From Sporosarcina sp. P32b (GTDB lineage Bacteria > Bacillota > Bacilli > Bacillales_A > Planococcaceae): 64,000 nt of DNA. A program made the position numbers and the translations under genes. Positions 24,217 through 33,220 of the stretch are shown here, piece by piece. The notes below the pieces were generated by a model. That model saw nothing but the letters and a program-made list of their open reading frames with translations, did not search any database and had not been told where the DNA came from. Positions within the stretch are counted from its first letter, which is position 1; each line of letters starts with the position of its first letter. The DNA lies in contig NZ_PDZB01000014.1 of assembly GCF_002743335.1 (NCBI RefSeq), positions 1 through 64,000 of the forward strand. The letters are read 5' to 3'.

Positions 24217-24504
24217 TCATTGTGTTGATAATTTTTTTATTATAGTTGCTAAAATGGCAATTGAAAAAACGATGACGCTATTTATTAATAGATAGTATGC
24301 TATCTGCATGCCGTAAAATATCGCAAAGGCATCACGAATAACAAAAAGTGCTATTGCGCCACCGATTGCCCCTAAAAAAACTGCTGATAGTAATACGGTA
24401 AAAGCTGCATAGTATAGGCTTTTCTTTTTCTTGTAATATATAAAACCAATAAGATTTGCAACCACAATAAAAACGCCCATAAGTATTAAGAAAAAACTAC
24501 TCAT
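24217..24504 (-). CDS. Small multispan membrane protein (95 aa), unknown function
   Basis: Three hydrophobic segments (about 4-24, 32-55, 62-88) separated by a KKKK stretch after the first, so positive-inside topology is clear. GGGGAG lies eight bases before the ATG at 24504. No family recognised. Confidence 0.6.
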   Translation of the reverse strand: MSSFFLILMGVFIVVANLIGFIYYKKKKSLYYAAFTVLLSAVFLGAIGGAIALFVIRDAFAIFYGMQIAYYLLINSVIVFSIAILATIIKKLSTQ

Positions 24505-24752
24505 CTAGCTCTCCCCTTCGTAAAAACCTATTTACCCATTTGAATTAAAGTCATTTGACATTTTTGTCATAACACTTTGCAATTTAAGTGTTACAACCAA
24601 GCTATGTTAGTTTAATTGAATGGCAAGAAATAATGTTATTATAAAAAGATATCTTGATTCATTTTTTCTGATCTTTATAGTATCATTTTTCATGTGTCAC
24701 ACGATCGTTAGTTCACTTCACAGTAATTTTTATATTGAAAGGATACGTGACT

Positions 24753-25172
24753 ATGGAATATACACTAAAAGATGAAAGTTTTGATTTTAGCGAAACAGAA
24801 GTAACACATGAAGTATTTAAAATTGGAGAGCCAGAAGATGGCGTTTTCGAAATTGAATTCAAATTAACCTTCTCTTACGGATTCTTGAATTACTCACATA
24901 ACTTTGTTTGGCTCAATCAAGATATCGAAACATTACTTGAACAGTTGAAGAAAATGGATGGAAAGAATAATGGAACTTTAAGTGCGCTTTCACCAGGCGT
25001 TTCTTTCTCATATTCACAAAACCCTCATGATGAAAACTTTTATGAGTTCACAGTTTTCATGGATACTGGCTATATTAACTCGTATATGGGAACTGAATCA
25101 AAACTTGGAATCACTCTATCCGCTACCCGGGAAGATATTGAAAATTGGGTTGCGTCTTTTCTAAAGAACTAA
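24753..25172 (+). CDS. Soluble acidic protein, unknown function (possibly immunity-like)
   Basis: 139 residues from the ATG at 24753 (AAAGGA nine bases upstream; the frame opens six codons earlier at a TTG overlapping that site). Very acidic, beta-rich and without signal or membrane segments: FEIEFKLTFSYGFLNYS and YEFTVFMDTGYINSY. Size and acidity resemble immunity proteins of the WapI type, but no motif proves it. One of few plus-strand genes in this block. Confidence 0.55.
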   Translation: MEYTLKDESFDFSETEVTHEVFKIGEPEDGVFEIEFKLTFSYGFLNYSHNFVWLNQDIETLLEQLKKMDGKNNGTLSALSPGVSFSYSQNPHDENFYEFTVFMDTGYINSYMGTESKLGITLSATREDIENWVASFLKN

Positions 25173-25204
25173 AAGAAAAAATTGACCATATTAATCTGAA
25201 GATT

Positions 25205-25546
25205 TTATACTTTGTTTATGGTCAATAATTGACCTTCCGCTAATAGGAGTTGTTTAGGATCAATAATTTCATGTAGTAATATACTTGATTTATTTTGTAT
25301 CGTTAATTCAGTTGGATTTATTACGTGTGCTATCTGAACGGTGCATACATCATAAGGTGCAGTATTATTATGGATATATTGGAGTAACTCACGCAATTCC
25401 CACTGTTTTTCTACACCATTTATAATTTCTCGTTGAACAGGATACTCAAAACCGGGAATGCGCCACTCTTCCGTCTCAACAAATTGTAGGGACGCATTAC
25501 CATCTTCCAACCTTTTATCTGAGGCAATATAATAATAATTTGTCAT
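25205..25546 (-). CDS. Conserved-looking hypothetical protein
   Basis: 113 residues from the ATG at 25546 (GAAGTGG upstream), starting MTNYYYIASDKRLEDGN. Soluble, mixed alpha/beta, with the segment WELRELLQYIHNN in the middle. Convergent with the 24753-25172 gene, 32 bp apart. Function not recognised. Confidence 0.5.
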   Translation of the reverse strand: MTNYYYIASDKRLEDGNASLQFVETEEWRIPGFEYPVQREIINGVEKQWELRELLQYIHNNTAPYDVCTVQIAHVINPTELTIQNKSSILLHEIIDPKQLLLAEGQLLTINKV

Positions 25547-25570
25547 TTCACCACTTCTTTCTATCATCAT

Positions 25571-26020
25571 CTGCTATTTCCAATACGTTCTTTTTGAATC
25601 TGTTGTAAATCTTCCTTCTGCAATTCAACGTAATCCCCCATGTATCCTACTAATATATATTCGAATGAATGTTTTCATTGACCTTCCCCATTTCCTTGCC
25701 TTTGTCATCTTGGGTTTTACACAATCAACATCAACCAATTGAAAACAACATCGCCCTCTAATTGATTGGAAAGTAATGGCGTATTTTGTTTCAGTATATA
25801 ATAACTTCTAATAGTATGGAAATATATTCTAACTGTTGTTATAATTTGATTTATGTGAAGTACCTTTCATTCTTACTACTCTTCTTTTAGCTAGCAATTC
25901 CTTTAGTAAACGTTTCGTGTTCTATATATGATGTTTTTCTTGATTTAAAGGAGGAATATTACGAGTGTAAAACTACCCTAAGAAATCAGATGTAATTTTG
26001 ATAGTAAAGGGGTAGTAAGA
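25571..26020. other. 450-bp AT-rich intergenic region
   Basis: No open frame with a ribosome site. GTAAAACTACCCTAAGAAATC and a weak AAGGAGG at 25949 without a following start in frame may be remains of a lost reading frame. Presumably holds the promoter of the MFS gene. Confidence 0.3.
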
Positions 26021-27226
26021 ATGAAAAATCAATCGTTTCGTTTTTTATGGATTGGCCAATCAATGGCTAATTTAGGTGATGTTTTTTATATTGTCGGGAT
26101 TATTTCTTTATTATACACACTTACGGAGTCGCCTTTTGCATTAGCACTGGTGCCTTTCATTAATATGTTCGGTCGCTTTATAAGTGGTATTATTGCGCCA
26201 TGGTGGATCAATCGATTTCCTTTAAAGACATTGCTCGTTAATTCACAAGCAAGTAAGACCATTCTATTGGTTGTTCTATCGCTTTTATTAATCTCTAAAA
26301 CGACGACCAATTTATTCATCATACTAACGTTTGTGGGGTGTATTGCGTTTTTGGATGGCTGGGCATCGCCGGCAAGTCATGCTATGCTGCCTCGATTGGT
26401 GCCAAAAGAGCAACTTGTAAAAGCAAACAGTTTCTTCTCTATCGTCTCTGAAACCATGAACTTAGGAGGCTGGGCACTCGGAGGTGTAGTTGTCGCATTG
26501 ACGAGTGGACAATTTGTTATTATCGGTACAGTAGGCTTGTATATATTTGCAACGATGATGATGTTCGGTATTGACGATCCCACTCCATTCCAGAAAAAAG
26601 AGATTAAAGGTAAATGGGGTAGTGAATTAACCCAAGGTTGGCAGATTGTATGGAGAAATCCGCTTTTCAGGAGTCTACATGTGATCATCATCTTTGAAGC
26701 GATTGCCAATGTTGTATGGATTGCTTCTATTCTCTATATATTTGTGATAGAAGTTCTAGGTCAGACGGAAGCTTGGTGGGGTTACATTAACACAGCTTTC
26801 TTCTTGGGTATGATAATTGGAGGAATCATCTGCACTCGTTTTATAATTGTGGTTGAAAACAATCTGAAACGCTTGCTTATTCTATTGTCGTTTGGCATTA
26901 GTCTTGTCACTCTTCTTTTTGGAGTAACAACCATTCCCTGGATTTCCATACTACTTGTGATTCTGAATGGAATTATTCAACAATTAAAAGGCATCGTAAG
27001 TGAAACAATGCTTCAAAAATCCGCGACTACTGATGAACTCCCTAAAATTTATGCCGTTCAAAGTGCTTTAATATCACTGTTATTCGGTATTTCTTCAATA
27101 AGTTTTGGAGCTATTGCGGAGCTTTGGGATGTTAGGATCACATTTGTTCTTGCAGCAACATTGTTAGGACTTGGTGCTCTCTTTGCATTAATTCGCAGTC
27201 GAGATTTCAGCATTACAACTGAATAA
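26021..27226 (+). CDS. MFS transporter
   Basis: 401 residues with about twelve hydrophobic segments. Starts MKNQSFRFLWIGQSMANLGD, the layout of MFS_1/MFS_3 drug-efflux proteins (FRxLWxGQxxSxxGD), and has a charged loop in the middle (TPFQKKEIKGKWGSELTQG) between the two six-helix halves. Probably a proton-driven exporter of a small molecule or drug. AAGGGG lies nine bases before the ATG. No adjacent regulator. Confidence 0.9.
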   Translation: MKNQSFRFLWIGQSMANLGDVFYIVGIISLLYTLTESPFALALVPFINMFGRFISGIIAPWWINRFPLKTLLVNSQASKTILLVVLSLLLISKTTTNLFIILTFVGCIAFLDGWASPASHAMLPRLVPKEQLVKANSFFSIVSETMNLGGWALGGVVVALTSGQFVIIGTVGLYIFATMMMFGIDDPTPFQKKEIKGKWGSELTQGWQIVWRNPLFRSLHVIIIFEAIANVVWIASILYIFVIEVLGQTEAWWGYINTAFFLGMIIGGIICTRFIIVVENNLKRLLILLSFGISLVTLLFGVTTIPWISILLVILNGIIQQLKGIVSETMLQKSATTDELPKIYAVQSALISLLFGISSISFGAIAELWDVRITFVLAATLLGLGALFALIRSRDFSITTE

Positions 27227-27294
27227 TATGCTTAAATCTTTAGATCGACTTATTGGTTTTAAAGATTTAACTAAGGCAATTAATATAGTTTAAT

Positions 27295-27334
27295 AAAAAA
27301 CGATTGGGCAGTTTAGTTGTCCAATCGTTTTTTT
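27295..27334. terminator. Bidirectional terminator
   Basis: AAAAAACGATTGGGCA pairs with TGTCCAATCGTTTTTTT around a short loop; serves the MFS gene and the opposing remnant genes. Confidence 0.85.
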
Positions 27335-27353
27335 AAATCCTACTATAAATAAA

Positions 27354-27486
27354 TTATTTTGATCCTGAATTGCAATCAATAGTATCCACTTTATTTTGAT
27401 CTTCTTTATCCTTACTGACATTTTCTTCTGAACAAGCAGCTAAAATCATTCTTATTCCTATCAACATCATTAAACTTTTTTTTCAT
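27354..27486 (-). pseudogene. Small lipoprotein gene, frameshifted in a poly-A tract
   Basis: An ATG at 27486 with AGGAAGG upstream is followed by eight A residues. In that frame translation stops early. One base less (seven A) would give a short signal peptide with the lipobox ILAAC and a tail ending DTIDCNSGSK, 43 residues in all. Either a sequencing/homopolymer error, a phase-variable gene or a true loss. It follows the 27488 fragment by a stop/start overlap of a few bases, as in an operon. Confidence 0.5.
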
Positions 27487-27487
27487 T

Positions 27488-27709
27488 CTATCCTTCCTCA
27501 TAATCAAGATCAATGTCCAAATATAGTTCTTCATATTTGGAAACATCGTATTTTCCGATAACATGATAATTACTAGAGGCTTCATCATTAGGCTTAAGTT
27601 TATTAAAATCGACTACATCTAGTGCATCAGATATCATTTTTAAATGATATCCTAGTTCATTTGTTGAATAAAGTGTTTGTATTAGTATAAAAATAAGAGA
27701 CTATTAATT
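27488..27709 (-). pseudogene. 5'-truncated gene joined to a broken riboswitch
   Basis: Open frame of about 74 codons without a start, bounded upstream by TAG. The text (LIFILIQTLYSTNELGYHL at the start, VVDFNKLKPNDEASSNYHVI, ending DIDLDYEEG) looks like a real acidic extracytoplasmic protein whose N terminus is lost. Upstream lies a truncated cobalamin riboswitch, so a deletion probably fused the two. Confidence 0.45.
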
Positions 27710-27734
27710 ATTTTGGAACCTATGTATATGTTTA

Positions 27735-27869
27735 CCATTACAGTGACCGGCCCGCTCAGGTTTTTCACCTGATTCCTGTATACTCGTCGTTTGCTCGACG
27801 AAGAATCAAAACTCTCTATATAACTTCTACTAAGCAGATAGATTTTGCGGAGTAAAATCACTAGACCAT
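27735..27869 (-). promoter_or_regulatory. Orphan, 3'-truncated copy of the cobalamin riboswitch
   Basis: Matches 19589-19722 along its length: GGAATCAGGTGAAAAACCTG, GCGGGCCGGTCACTGTAAT and the upstream region with TCTACTAAGCAGATAG are all shared. The 3' part with AGTCAGGAGACTTGCC is missing, so ligand binding is unlikely. No intact gene lies downstream on the minus strand. Confidence 0.75.
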
Positions 27870-28041
27870 ATAACAGGGGTAGGCTTCTGTTTTTAGCGTT
27901 TTAATATCTAAAAGCTCTTTTTCAAATCCGTGTACATAATAAATGAAAAATAGGAGATCATATTTATGTATTCAATTTAAAGATTGCAGTACCTAGATGT
28001 TTTCACTACTATTACACTCGAGTATAAAGGGGGCAATAAAC
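27870..28041. other. Intergenic region upstream of the second L36 gene
   Basis: Non-coding. I looked for a Zur-type palindrome ahead of the ribosomal gene and did not find a convincing one; the region is AT-rich and could hold a simple promoter. Confidence 0.3.
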
Positions 28042-28155
28042 TTGAAAATCAGACCATCTGTCAAGCCAATTTGCGAAAAATGTAAAGTGATCAATAGAGG
28101 CGGAAAGGTAATGGTGATTTGCGAAAATCCCAAACATAAACAAAGTCAAGGTTAG
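28042..28155 (+). CDS. rpmJ: Ribosomal protein bL36 (second copy), zinc-binding form
   Basis: 37 residues starting with TTG at 28042, which has AAAGGGGG eight bases upstream. The sequence begins [17 protein letters not shown] and ends [13 protein letters not shown], nearly the standard bL36. All zinc ligands are present: Cys11, Cys14, Cys27, His32. The regular rpmJ copy is expected in the spc operon next to infA/rpsM, far from this accessory region, so this is very probably a paralogue. It is one of the proteins of the large ribosomal subunit; a spare copy may substitute under special conditions. Confidence 0.92.
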   Translation: MKIRPSVKPICEKCKVINRGGKVMVICENPKHKQSQG

Positions 28156-28240
28156 CGCAAGATGCTCTATACCAGTCTTAAAGCGTATAGAGTAGTAAAT
28201 AGATGCCTATCGGAAATAGAACTTAAAAGGAGGTTAGTAA

Positions 28241-28396
28241 ATGGATAAGAAAAAATATACGGTAGCTGGAACGAATATAGACGAAGTAAAAAAACTGAAT
28301 GCAGAATCTGGTCTATCTTATAATGAAATTAATGAAGTTCTTACCAAAGAAATTGAACAAAGAAAAAGAGCAAATGTTGCAGAGTATAAAAAATAA
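28241..28396 (+). CDS. Probable gamma-type small acid-soluble spore protein-like peptide
   Basis: 51 residues with a perfect AAAAGGAGG seven bases before the ATG. The text YTVAGTNIDEVKKLNAESGL followed by SYNEINEVLTKE recalls the AGTNxxEVKxxNA repeat of gamma-type SASPs, storage proteins degraded to amino acids in spore germination. Only one repeat unit and a Lys/Glu-rich tail (EIEQRKRANVAEYKK) are present, shorter than usual. Lies 85 bp after the second rpmJ, same strand. The family call is tentative. Confidence 0.5.
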   Translation: MDKKKYTVAGTNIDEVKKLNAESGLSYNEINEVLTKEIEQRKRANVAEYKK

Positions 28397-28612
28397 TTGG
28401 CAATATAAATATTTTCGAGCTTCAAATCGTAATTGATTTCCTGATAATATATCCCCCTGATAGCTGTGTTCGTTTATAGAGTTATCAAAGTGCTTTTCCG
28501 CCGTTTTTCTCACTAACTTTAATTGCTACAAAAATCAAAGTAGCACCGGGATATTACACAACATAACGAATTTTTTTTTCATACGTTCATCCTGTCCTGC
28601 CCATTAACCTAT
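28397..28612. other. Intergenic region, no gene recognised
   Basis: About 215 bp, AT-rich; only unsupported open frames. Confidence 0.3.
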
Positions 28613-28661
28613 TAAGAACCTTTAGAGGCACTAACCTTCTGCCGTTAATGCCTCTTTTGGC
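28613..28661 (-). repeat. CGGGC-family repeat, long copy 4 (half-sites diverged)
   Basis: Minus strand: GCCAAAAGAGGCATTAACGG, CAGAAGGTTAGTGCCTCTAA, AGGTTCTT. The core TTAACGGCA...TTAGTGCCTC is almost identical to copy 1; the CGGGC half-sites have become AGAGGC and AAAGGT. Confidence 0.6.
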
Positions 28662-28725
28662 TGAATTCAATTAAGAGATTTTACCATTGCTGTTACAATT
28701 CTGTTTTGATATTCCCTGTGATATC

Positions 28726-28824
28726 TCATGCTCGATTTTTTTCGATTTCATCTTCTGTAACCTCTTTTAAAAAAGAGAAAATGACTACACTAATATTGCT
28801 AATGAATTCAATTATGGATTGCAT
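28726..28824 (-). CDS. Possible 32-aa membrane-associated peptide
   Basis: Starts MQSIIEFISNISVVIFSFLK and ends TEDEIEKNRA: one hydrophobic helix and an acidic/basic tail. GGAGG lies seven bases before the ATG, which supports translation. Reading through the stop gives ten more sensible codons, so it may be a shortened gene. Repeat copy 4 follows. Confidence 0.4.
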   Translation of the reverse strand: MQSIIEFISNISVVIFSFLKEVTEDEIEKNRA

Positions 28825-28846
28825 ATAACAGCCTCCATTTATTAAT

Positions 28847-28866
28847 CCGGCCATATTGCTTAGCCG
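28847..28866. repeat. CCGGC/GCCGG short inverted repeat
   Basis: CCGGC and GCCGG separated by ten AT-rich bases, upstream of the 32-aa ORF; GGCCATATTG resembles the repeat family's GGCCATTTTG end. Confidence 0.3.
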
Positions 28867-29209
28867 GCGCAAATCCTAGTTTAAAAATTGCCCCCAAAGA
28901 TTGAACAGTAAAAATACTAAAGTAACCAATAGTAAAATCTGTCTCAGCTTAATCTCTCAACCTATTTAGAATATTCACATTACCATTTATTCATATGTCA
29001 GACGATCTGTATTAGTAATGTTTTCAAAAATAACGTAATTCTATTGAAGTGAATGGCTCGTTATTGTTTCATAACTACACAGCCTCTTACACAAGCCACT
29101 ATTAATTGGGCAATTATTTTTTATTGAGCTACGTTAACAATTGCTCTAGACATTTACATTCTGTGGATTTTTTATAGGTTTACGCATAGGGTACTTTGGG
29201 AGGGAAGCG
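28867..29209. other. 340-bp AT-rich intergenic region
   Basis: No supported gene. ATGGCTCGTTATTG at about 29052 is a weak relative of the CGGGC half-sites. Should contain the promoter of the DUF1259 gene. Confidence 0.3.
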
Positions 29210-29608
29210 ATGAACAGTAATGTGAATTTCAATTCAATTTGCAATGATTTTGCCAACATTTTAAATGGGAAAAGCAAAATAAACAATAGTAATTGCTCAG
29301 TATCTTTACATCGAACATTTGGAGTCAAAATGATGGGGAAGGATGCTTCTTCTATTTTAGGAGTTAGTGTTGAGTTTTACGATCTAGATAACCAAGGAAA
29401 TGCTTTAAATATCTCTGAAATAGCTGTATTGCAAGAGGAAATTCCGGCGTATCTATTCGCATTGACACAACAAGGTATTATTGTAAGTACTATTCACAAT
29501 CATTGGCTTTTTACTGACCCACCGCAAATTATGTACATTCATGCCCAGTCAGTTGAACCGCCGCTTCAGTTTGCCGGTAGCGTCAGTATAATATCGGTAG
29601 GTATATGA
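29210..29608 (+). CDS. DUF1259 (LppY/LpqO-like) domain protein
   Basis: 132 residues, a single DUF1259 domain. CNDFANILNGKSKINNSNCS opens it; the conserved LQEEIPAYLFALTQQGI and the signature STIHNHWLFTDPPQIMYIHA are the family core, followed by a short C-terminal helix region. Function of the family is unknown; mycobacterial members are lipoproteins, but this one has no signal peptide. GGGAGGG lies before the ATG at 29210. Confidence 0.85.
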   Translation: MNSNVNFNSICNDFANILNGKSKINNSNCSVSLHRTFGVKMMGKDASSILGVSVEFYDLDNQGNALNISEIAVLQEEIPAYLFALTQQGIIVSTIHNHWLFTDPPQIMYIHAQSVEPPLQFAGSVSIISVGI

Positions 29609-29960
29609 AGAGGCTTCTCATGTGCTCTGAATTATTTATCTAATCCAGCGCCCTCCCCCTCTAGGTGGGAATGGCTTATTATAAACCGTTCAAAAGCATT
29701 GAGTGTTTTTTATTTGTAGACGCTAAAATTGATTCTCTTTGACAAACTTCTTTAATTCTTCTCTTCCATTTATTAACAGATGTCTTCCGGTACATATACT
29801 TCCTCAAATAGTTCCTGAAGTACGGAAAGCTCTGCAATAGTAGACAAGCTAATGATTGTCGTAGTTTATCACTGCGGCATATATGTGGAATTTTTCAAGT
29901 TGAAGCGAGAAGTACAATGTCAATTGCTAGAGACATTCAAGTTTAGTAAGTTCCATAAAA
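29609..29960. other. Intergenic region with a short decayed reading frame
   Basis: On the minus strand, 29773-29868 reads TTTIISLSTIAELSVLQELF then EEVYVPEDIC before a stop, possibly a C-terminal gene fragment without a start. Otherwise non-coding. Confidence 0.25.
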
Positions 29961-29997
29961 ACAGGACTGCCCTGCATATATGCAGAACAGTCCTGTA
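29961..29997 (-). terminator. Terminator of the deo operon
   Basis: ACAGGACTG and CAGTCCTGT arms with an inner GCATATATGC dyad, followed on the minus strand by TTTTTAT; 10 bp after deoC. Confidence 0.8.
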
Positions 29998-30006
29998 ACG
30001 GATCTA

Positions 30007-30669
30007 TTAATAATTCGAGTCTGAGACTTCGCCTTTTACGATACTAATACCCGAGCTTGCACCAATACGTGTAGCCCCTGCTTCGACTAGCGCATCGAAA
30101 TCTTCTCCGCTACGCACGCCGCCGGACGCTTTGACACCAATGTTTGGGCCAACCGTCTTCCGCATAAGAGCCACGTCTTGTACCGTTGCTCCGCCTGTTG
30201 AGAACCCAGTTGACGTCTTGACGAAATCAGCACCCGCTTTGACGGATAGTTCGCATGCACGAACGATTTCTTCATCTGTCAGCAAGCATGTTTCAATGAT
30301 GACTTTGACCAATGTACCGTTAGCTGCTTCGACTACCGCACGAATATCTGATTCGACCCATTCGTCATCCCGGTCTTTCAGTGCTCCGATATTGATGACC
30401 ATGTCGATTTCTCCTGCTCCGTTCGCCACTGCATCTTTAGTTTCGAATGCTTTCACTGCAGAAGTAGTCGCTCCAAGAGGGAAACCGATTACCGTGCAGA
30501 CCAACACATCGCTGCCTTTTAGCTGTTCAGCGGCATATGAAACCCAGCCCGGGTTAATGCACACTGATTTAAACTGATAGTCTTTTGCTTCTTGTATGAG
30601 CGCCGCGACTTTGTCTTTCGTTGCGTCGGCTTTCAATAATGTATGGTCGATCATTTGTGCTTTATTCAT
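30007..30669 (-). CDS. deoC: Deoxyribose-phosphate aldolase
   Basis: 220 residues, TIM barrel, the usual length. It cleaves 2-deoxyribose-5-phosphate to acetaldehyde and glyceraldehyde-3-phosphate. The Schiff-base lysine lies in [14 protein letters not shown] (about Lys153) and a second catalytic lysine in GVKASGGVR (about 181). The N-terminal [11 protein letters not shown] is the classic DeoC start. Last gene of the nupC-pdp-deoC unit, 19-20 bp after pdp. GGAG lies ten bases before the ATG. Confidence 0.97.
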   Translation of the reverse strand: MNKAQMIDHTLLKADATKDKVAALIQEAKDYQFKSVCINPGWVSYAAEQLKGSDVLVCTVIGFPLGATTSAVKAFETKDAVANGAGEIDMVINIGALKDRDDEWVESDIRAVVEAANGTLVKVIIETCLLTDEEIVRACELSVKAGADFVKTSTGFSTGGATVQDVALMRKTVGPNIGVKASGGVRSGEDFDALVEAGATRIGASSGISIVKGEVSDSNY

Positions 30670-30688
30670 TTATGAACCACTCCTTTAA

Positions 30689-31993
30689 TTATTTTGTAAT
30701 TTCGTCATGCACAAGTGTTACAGGCTGTACTTTAGAAGCCGAAACTCCGTAAGCATGATAGATCTTTTCTTTTACGTCTTCGATATCTTCCGTGTTGCTG
30801 TGAATCGTCACGAGTGATTCGCCCACTTCTACTAAGTCACCGATTTTCTTATGCAGCACTAGCCCAACCGCCAAATCGATTTCGGATTCTTTTGTTGCGC
30901 GTCCCGCACCTAGAAGCATTGCAGCCGTACCGATTTCATCCGCAGTAATCGCAGAGACATATCCCGCTTCTTTAGCTGGCACGTCTATTGTAAACTTGGC
31001 CGTAGGAAGCTTCGAGAGATCGTCAATGACGGATGTGTCGCCGCCTTGGGATTGCAAGAACAGTTTAAACACTTCAAGCGCTTTGCCGTTTTGGATAACT
31101 TCTTCGAGCATTTTTCGTGCTTCTTCCGTCGAGTCCGCTTTTCCTGCCAAACGAACCATATGGCTACCGAGCGTCAAGCACAGTTCGTGCAAATCTTCCG
31201 GTCCATTGCCTTGCAATGTTTCGACGGCTTCTTTGACTTCGAGAGCATTTCCGATCGCATAACCGAGCGGCTGGTTCATATCCGAAATTACGGCCATCGT
31301 TTGACGACCGATTTTATTTCCGATTTGCACCATTTCTCCCGCCAGTTCACGAGCCATATCGAGGTCTTTCATGAACGCGCCTGTTCCGACTTTTACATCC
31401 AGAACAATTGCATCCGATCCCGCCGCAATCTTCTTGCTCATGATGGAGCTTGCGATTAACGGAATGGAACTGACCGTTGCCGTGACATCACGCAGACTGT
31501 AAATCTTTTTGTCTGCGGGGGTGATATTGCCGGATTGTCCGATCACCGCAATTTTGTTCGTATTGACAAGATCGAAGAATTCCTTGTCTGTAATTTCGAT
31601 ATGGAAGCCGGGAACGGACTCCAGTTTATCAAGTGTTCCGCCCGTATGACCCAATCCTCGGCCAGACATTTTAGCTACCGGGATACCAAGTGCAGCGACA
31701 AGTGGTGCTAGCACGAGTGTTGTCGTATCGCCAACTCCGCCTGTAGAGTGTTTATCCACCTTCACGCCTTCAATAGCAGACAAATCGACTTGGTCGCCTG
31801 ACTCTACCATCGCCATTGTGAACTGCGCGGTTTCTTCCAACGTCATCCCTTGGAAATATACCGCCATTTGAAACGCCGACATTTGGTAATCTGGAATTGA
31901 TCCGTCCGTATATCCATTGATGACAAATGAAATTTCTTCGTTTGTTAACACATGTCCATCTCGTTTTTTCTCAATCATATCTACCATACGCAT
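30689..31993 (-). CDS. pdp: Pyrimidine-nucleoside phosphorylase
   Basis: About 434 residues from the ATG at 31993 ([14 protein letters not shown], as in B. subtilis Pdp; a GTG four codons upstream is also open). It phosphorolyses uridine, thymidine and deoxyuridine. Phosphate-binding [20 protein letters not shown] at about 80-99, and the alpha-lobe [17 protein letters not shown] are typical of the NP-II family. It supplies deoxyribose-1-phosphate for the pathway ending in DeoC. Confidence 0.95.
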   Translation of the reverse strand: MRMVDMIEKKRDGHVLTNEEISFVINGYTDGSIPDYQMSAFQMAVYFQGMTLEETAQFTMAMVESGDQVDLSAIEGVKVDKHSTGGVGDTTTLVLAPLVAALGIPVAKMSGRGLGHTGGTLDKLESVPGFHIEITDKEFFDLVNTNKIAVIGQSGNITPADKKIYSLRDVTATVSSIPLIASSIMSKKIAAGSDAIVLDVKVGTGAFMKDLDMARELAGEMVQIGNKIGRQTMAVISDMNQPLGYAIGNALEVKEAVETLQGNGPEDLHELCLTLGSHMVRLAGKADSTEEARKMLEEVIQNGKALEVFKLFLQSQGGDTSVIDDLSKLPTAKFTIDVPAKEAGYVSAITADEIGTAAMLLGAGRATKESEIDLAVGLVLHKKIGDLVEVGESLVTIHSNTEDIEDVKEKIYHAYGVSASKVQPVTLVHDEITK

Positions 31994-32035
31994 AGCATCC
32001 ACCACTCCTGTTTTTAAATTTATGTTTCATTTCTA

Positions 32036-33220
32036 TTATAAAAATAGGCCAATGACAGTCGCTGAAAGGACTGAAGCCAATGTTGAACCCAAAAGTAATT
32101 TCAAACCATTTCTTGCCACTTCGTCTCCTTGTTTTGAACTTAACGCCTTGACAGCTCCTGTAATAATCCCAATGGAACTGAAATTCGCAAAACTAACAAG
32201 GAAGACAGATATCATACCTACTGCTTTCGTTGATAGGCCTGCCGAAATTTCCTTAAAACTCAACATGGCTACAAATTCGTTTGTGACTAGTTTGGTCGCC
32301 ATGATGCTTCCCGCTTGTACACTGTCTGCCCAAGGCACGCCCATTACAAAGGCAATTGGTGCAAAGATATACCCCAAAATGGTCTGGAAGGAAACGTTGA
32401 ACATCATTTCAAAGAGATAGTCGATTCCGTTCATCAACGCGATGAAACCGATCAGCATGGCAGCTACAATAACCGCGACTTTAAAACCATCCATAATACT
32501 TTCGCTGATCATCTGGAAGAATGACAACTTCTTCTTCGACTCGATCGTTAGCGTATCTTCTTCTTCCGATAATTCATAAGGATTGATGATACTTGCGACA
32601 ATCAGTGCCGACATAATATTGAGCGCAATCGCCACTACGACAAACTGCGGTTCGATGATTTCCATGTATGCACCAACGATGGCAACACTGACTGCACTCA
32701 TCGCGGAAGTACAAAACGTATATAAACGTCTTTTTGAAATATCATCCATTTGGTCCTTGATAGTTAAGAACACTTCGGACTGCCCGAGAACCGCAGAGGA
32801 TACGGCTATGTAGTTCTCCATTTTCCCCATGCCATTCAACTTACTCAGAACGATTCCTACATATTTAATGATGAACGGTAAGATTTTGAATTGATTCAAT
32901 ATACCGATCAACACGGAAATGAACACGATTGGCAATAAGACGTTTAAGAAGAATACGTATTCTCCTTCATTTTCCAATCCGCCAAACACGAAGTTGACTC
33001 CCGTTACACCAAGATCAACTAGCTTCGAGAATAAAGCTGAAACAAAGCCAATCGAAACAACGCCCACTTTTGTATTTAACAAGATGAATGTCAAGACAAG
33101 CTGGGTCAGCAGCATAATCACAATCGGTTTATAGCGAATTTTCCTGCGGTCCACACTAACAATCAAACCCACGATTAACACGAGCAACAATCCGGTTATA
33201 TAAAATACAACGTTCATCAT
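32036..33220 (-). CDS. nupC: NupC-type nucleoside:cation symporter
   Basis: 394 residues with about ten membrane spans. The central gate region and conserved substrate motifs of concentrative nucleoside transporters are visible: GQSEVFLTIKDQMDDIS (about 148-164) and SFANFSSIGIITGAVKALS near the C terminus. Imports pyrimidine and deoxyribonucleosides that Pdp and DeoC then degrade. GGGAGG lies before the ATG at 33220. Confidence 0.95.
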   Translation of the reverse strand: MMNVVFYITGLLLVLIVGLIVSVDRRKIRYKPIVIMLLTQLVLTFILLNTKVGVVSIGFVSALFSKLVDLGVTGVNFVFGGLENEGEYVFFLNVLLPIVFISVLIGILNQFKILPFIIKYVGIVLSKLNGMGKMENYIAVSSAVLGQSEVFLTIKDQMDDISKRRLYTFCTSAMSAVSVAIVGAYMEIIEPQFVVVAIALNIMSALIVASIINPYELSEEEDTLTIESKKKLSFFQMISESIMDGFKVAVIVAAMLIGFIALMNGIDYLFEMMFNVSFQTILGYIFAPIAFVMGVPWADSVQAGSIMATKLVTNEFVAMLSFKEISAGLSTKAVGMISVFLVSFANFSSIGIITGAVKALSSKQGDEVARNGLKLLLGSTLASVLSATVIGLFL

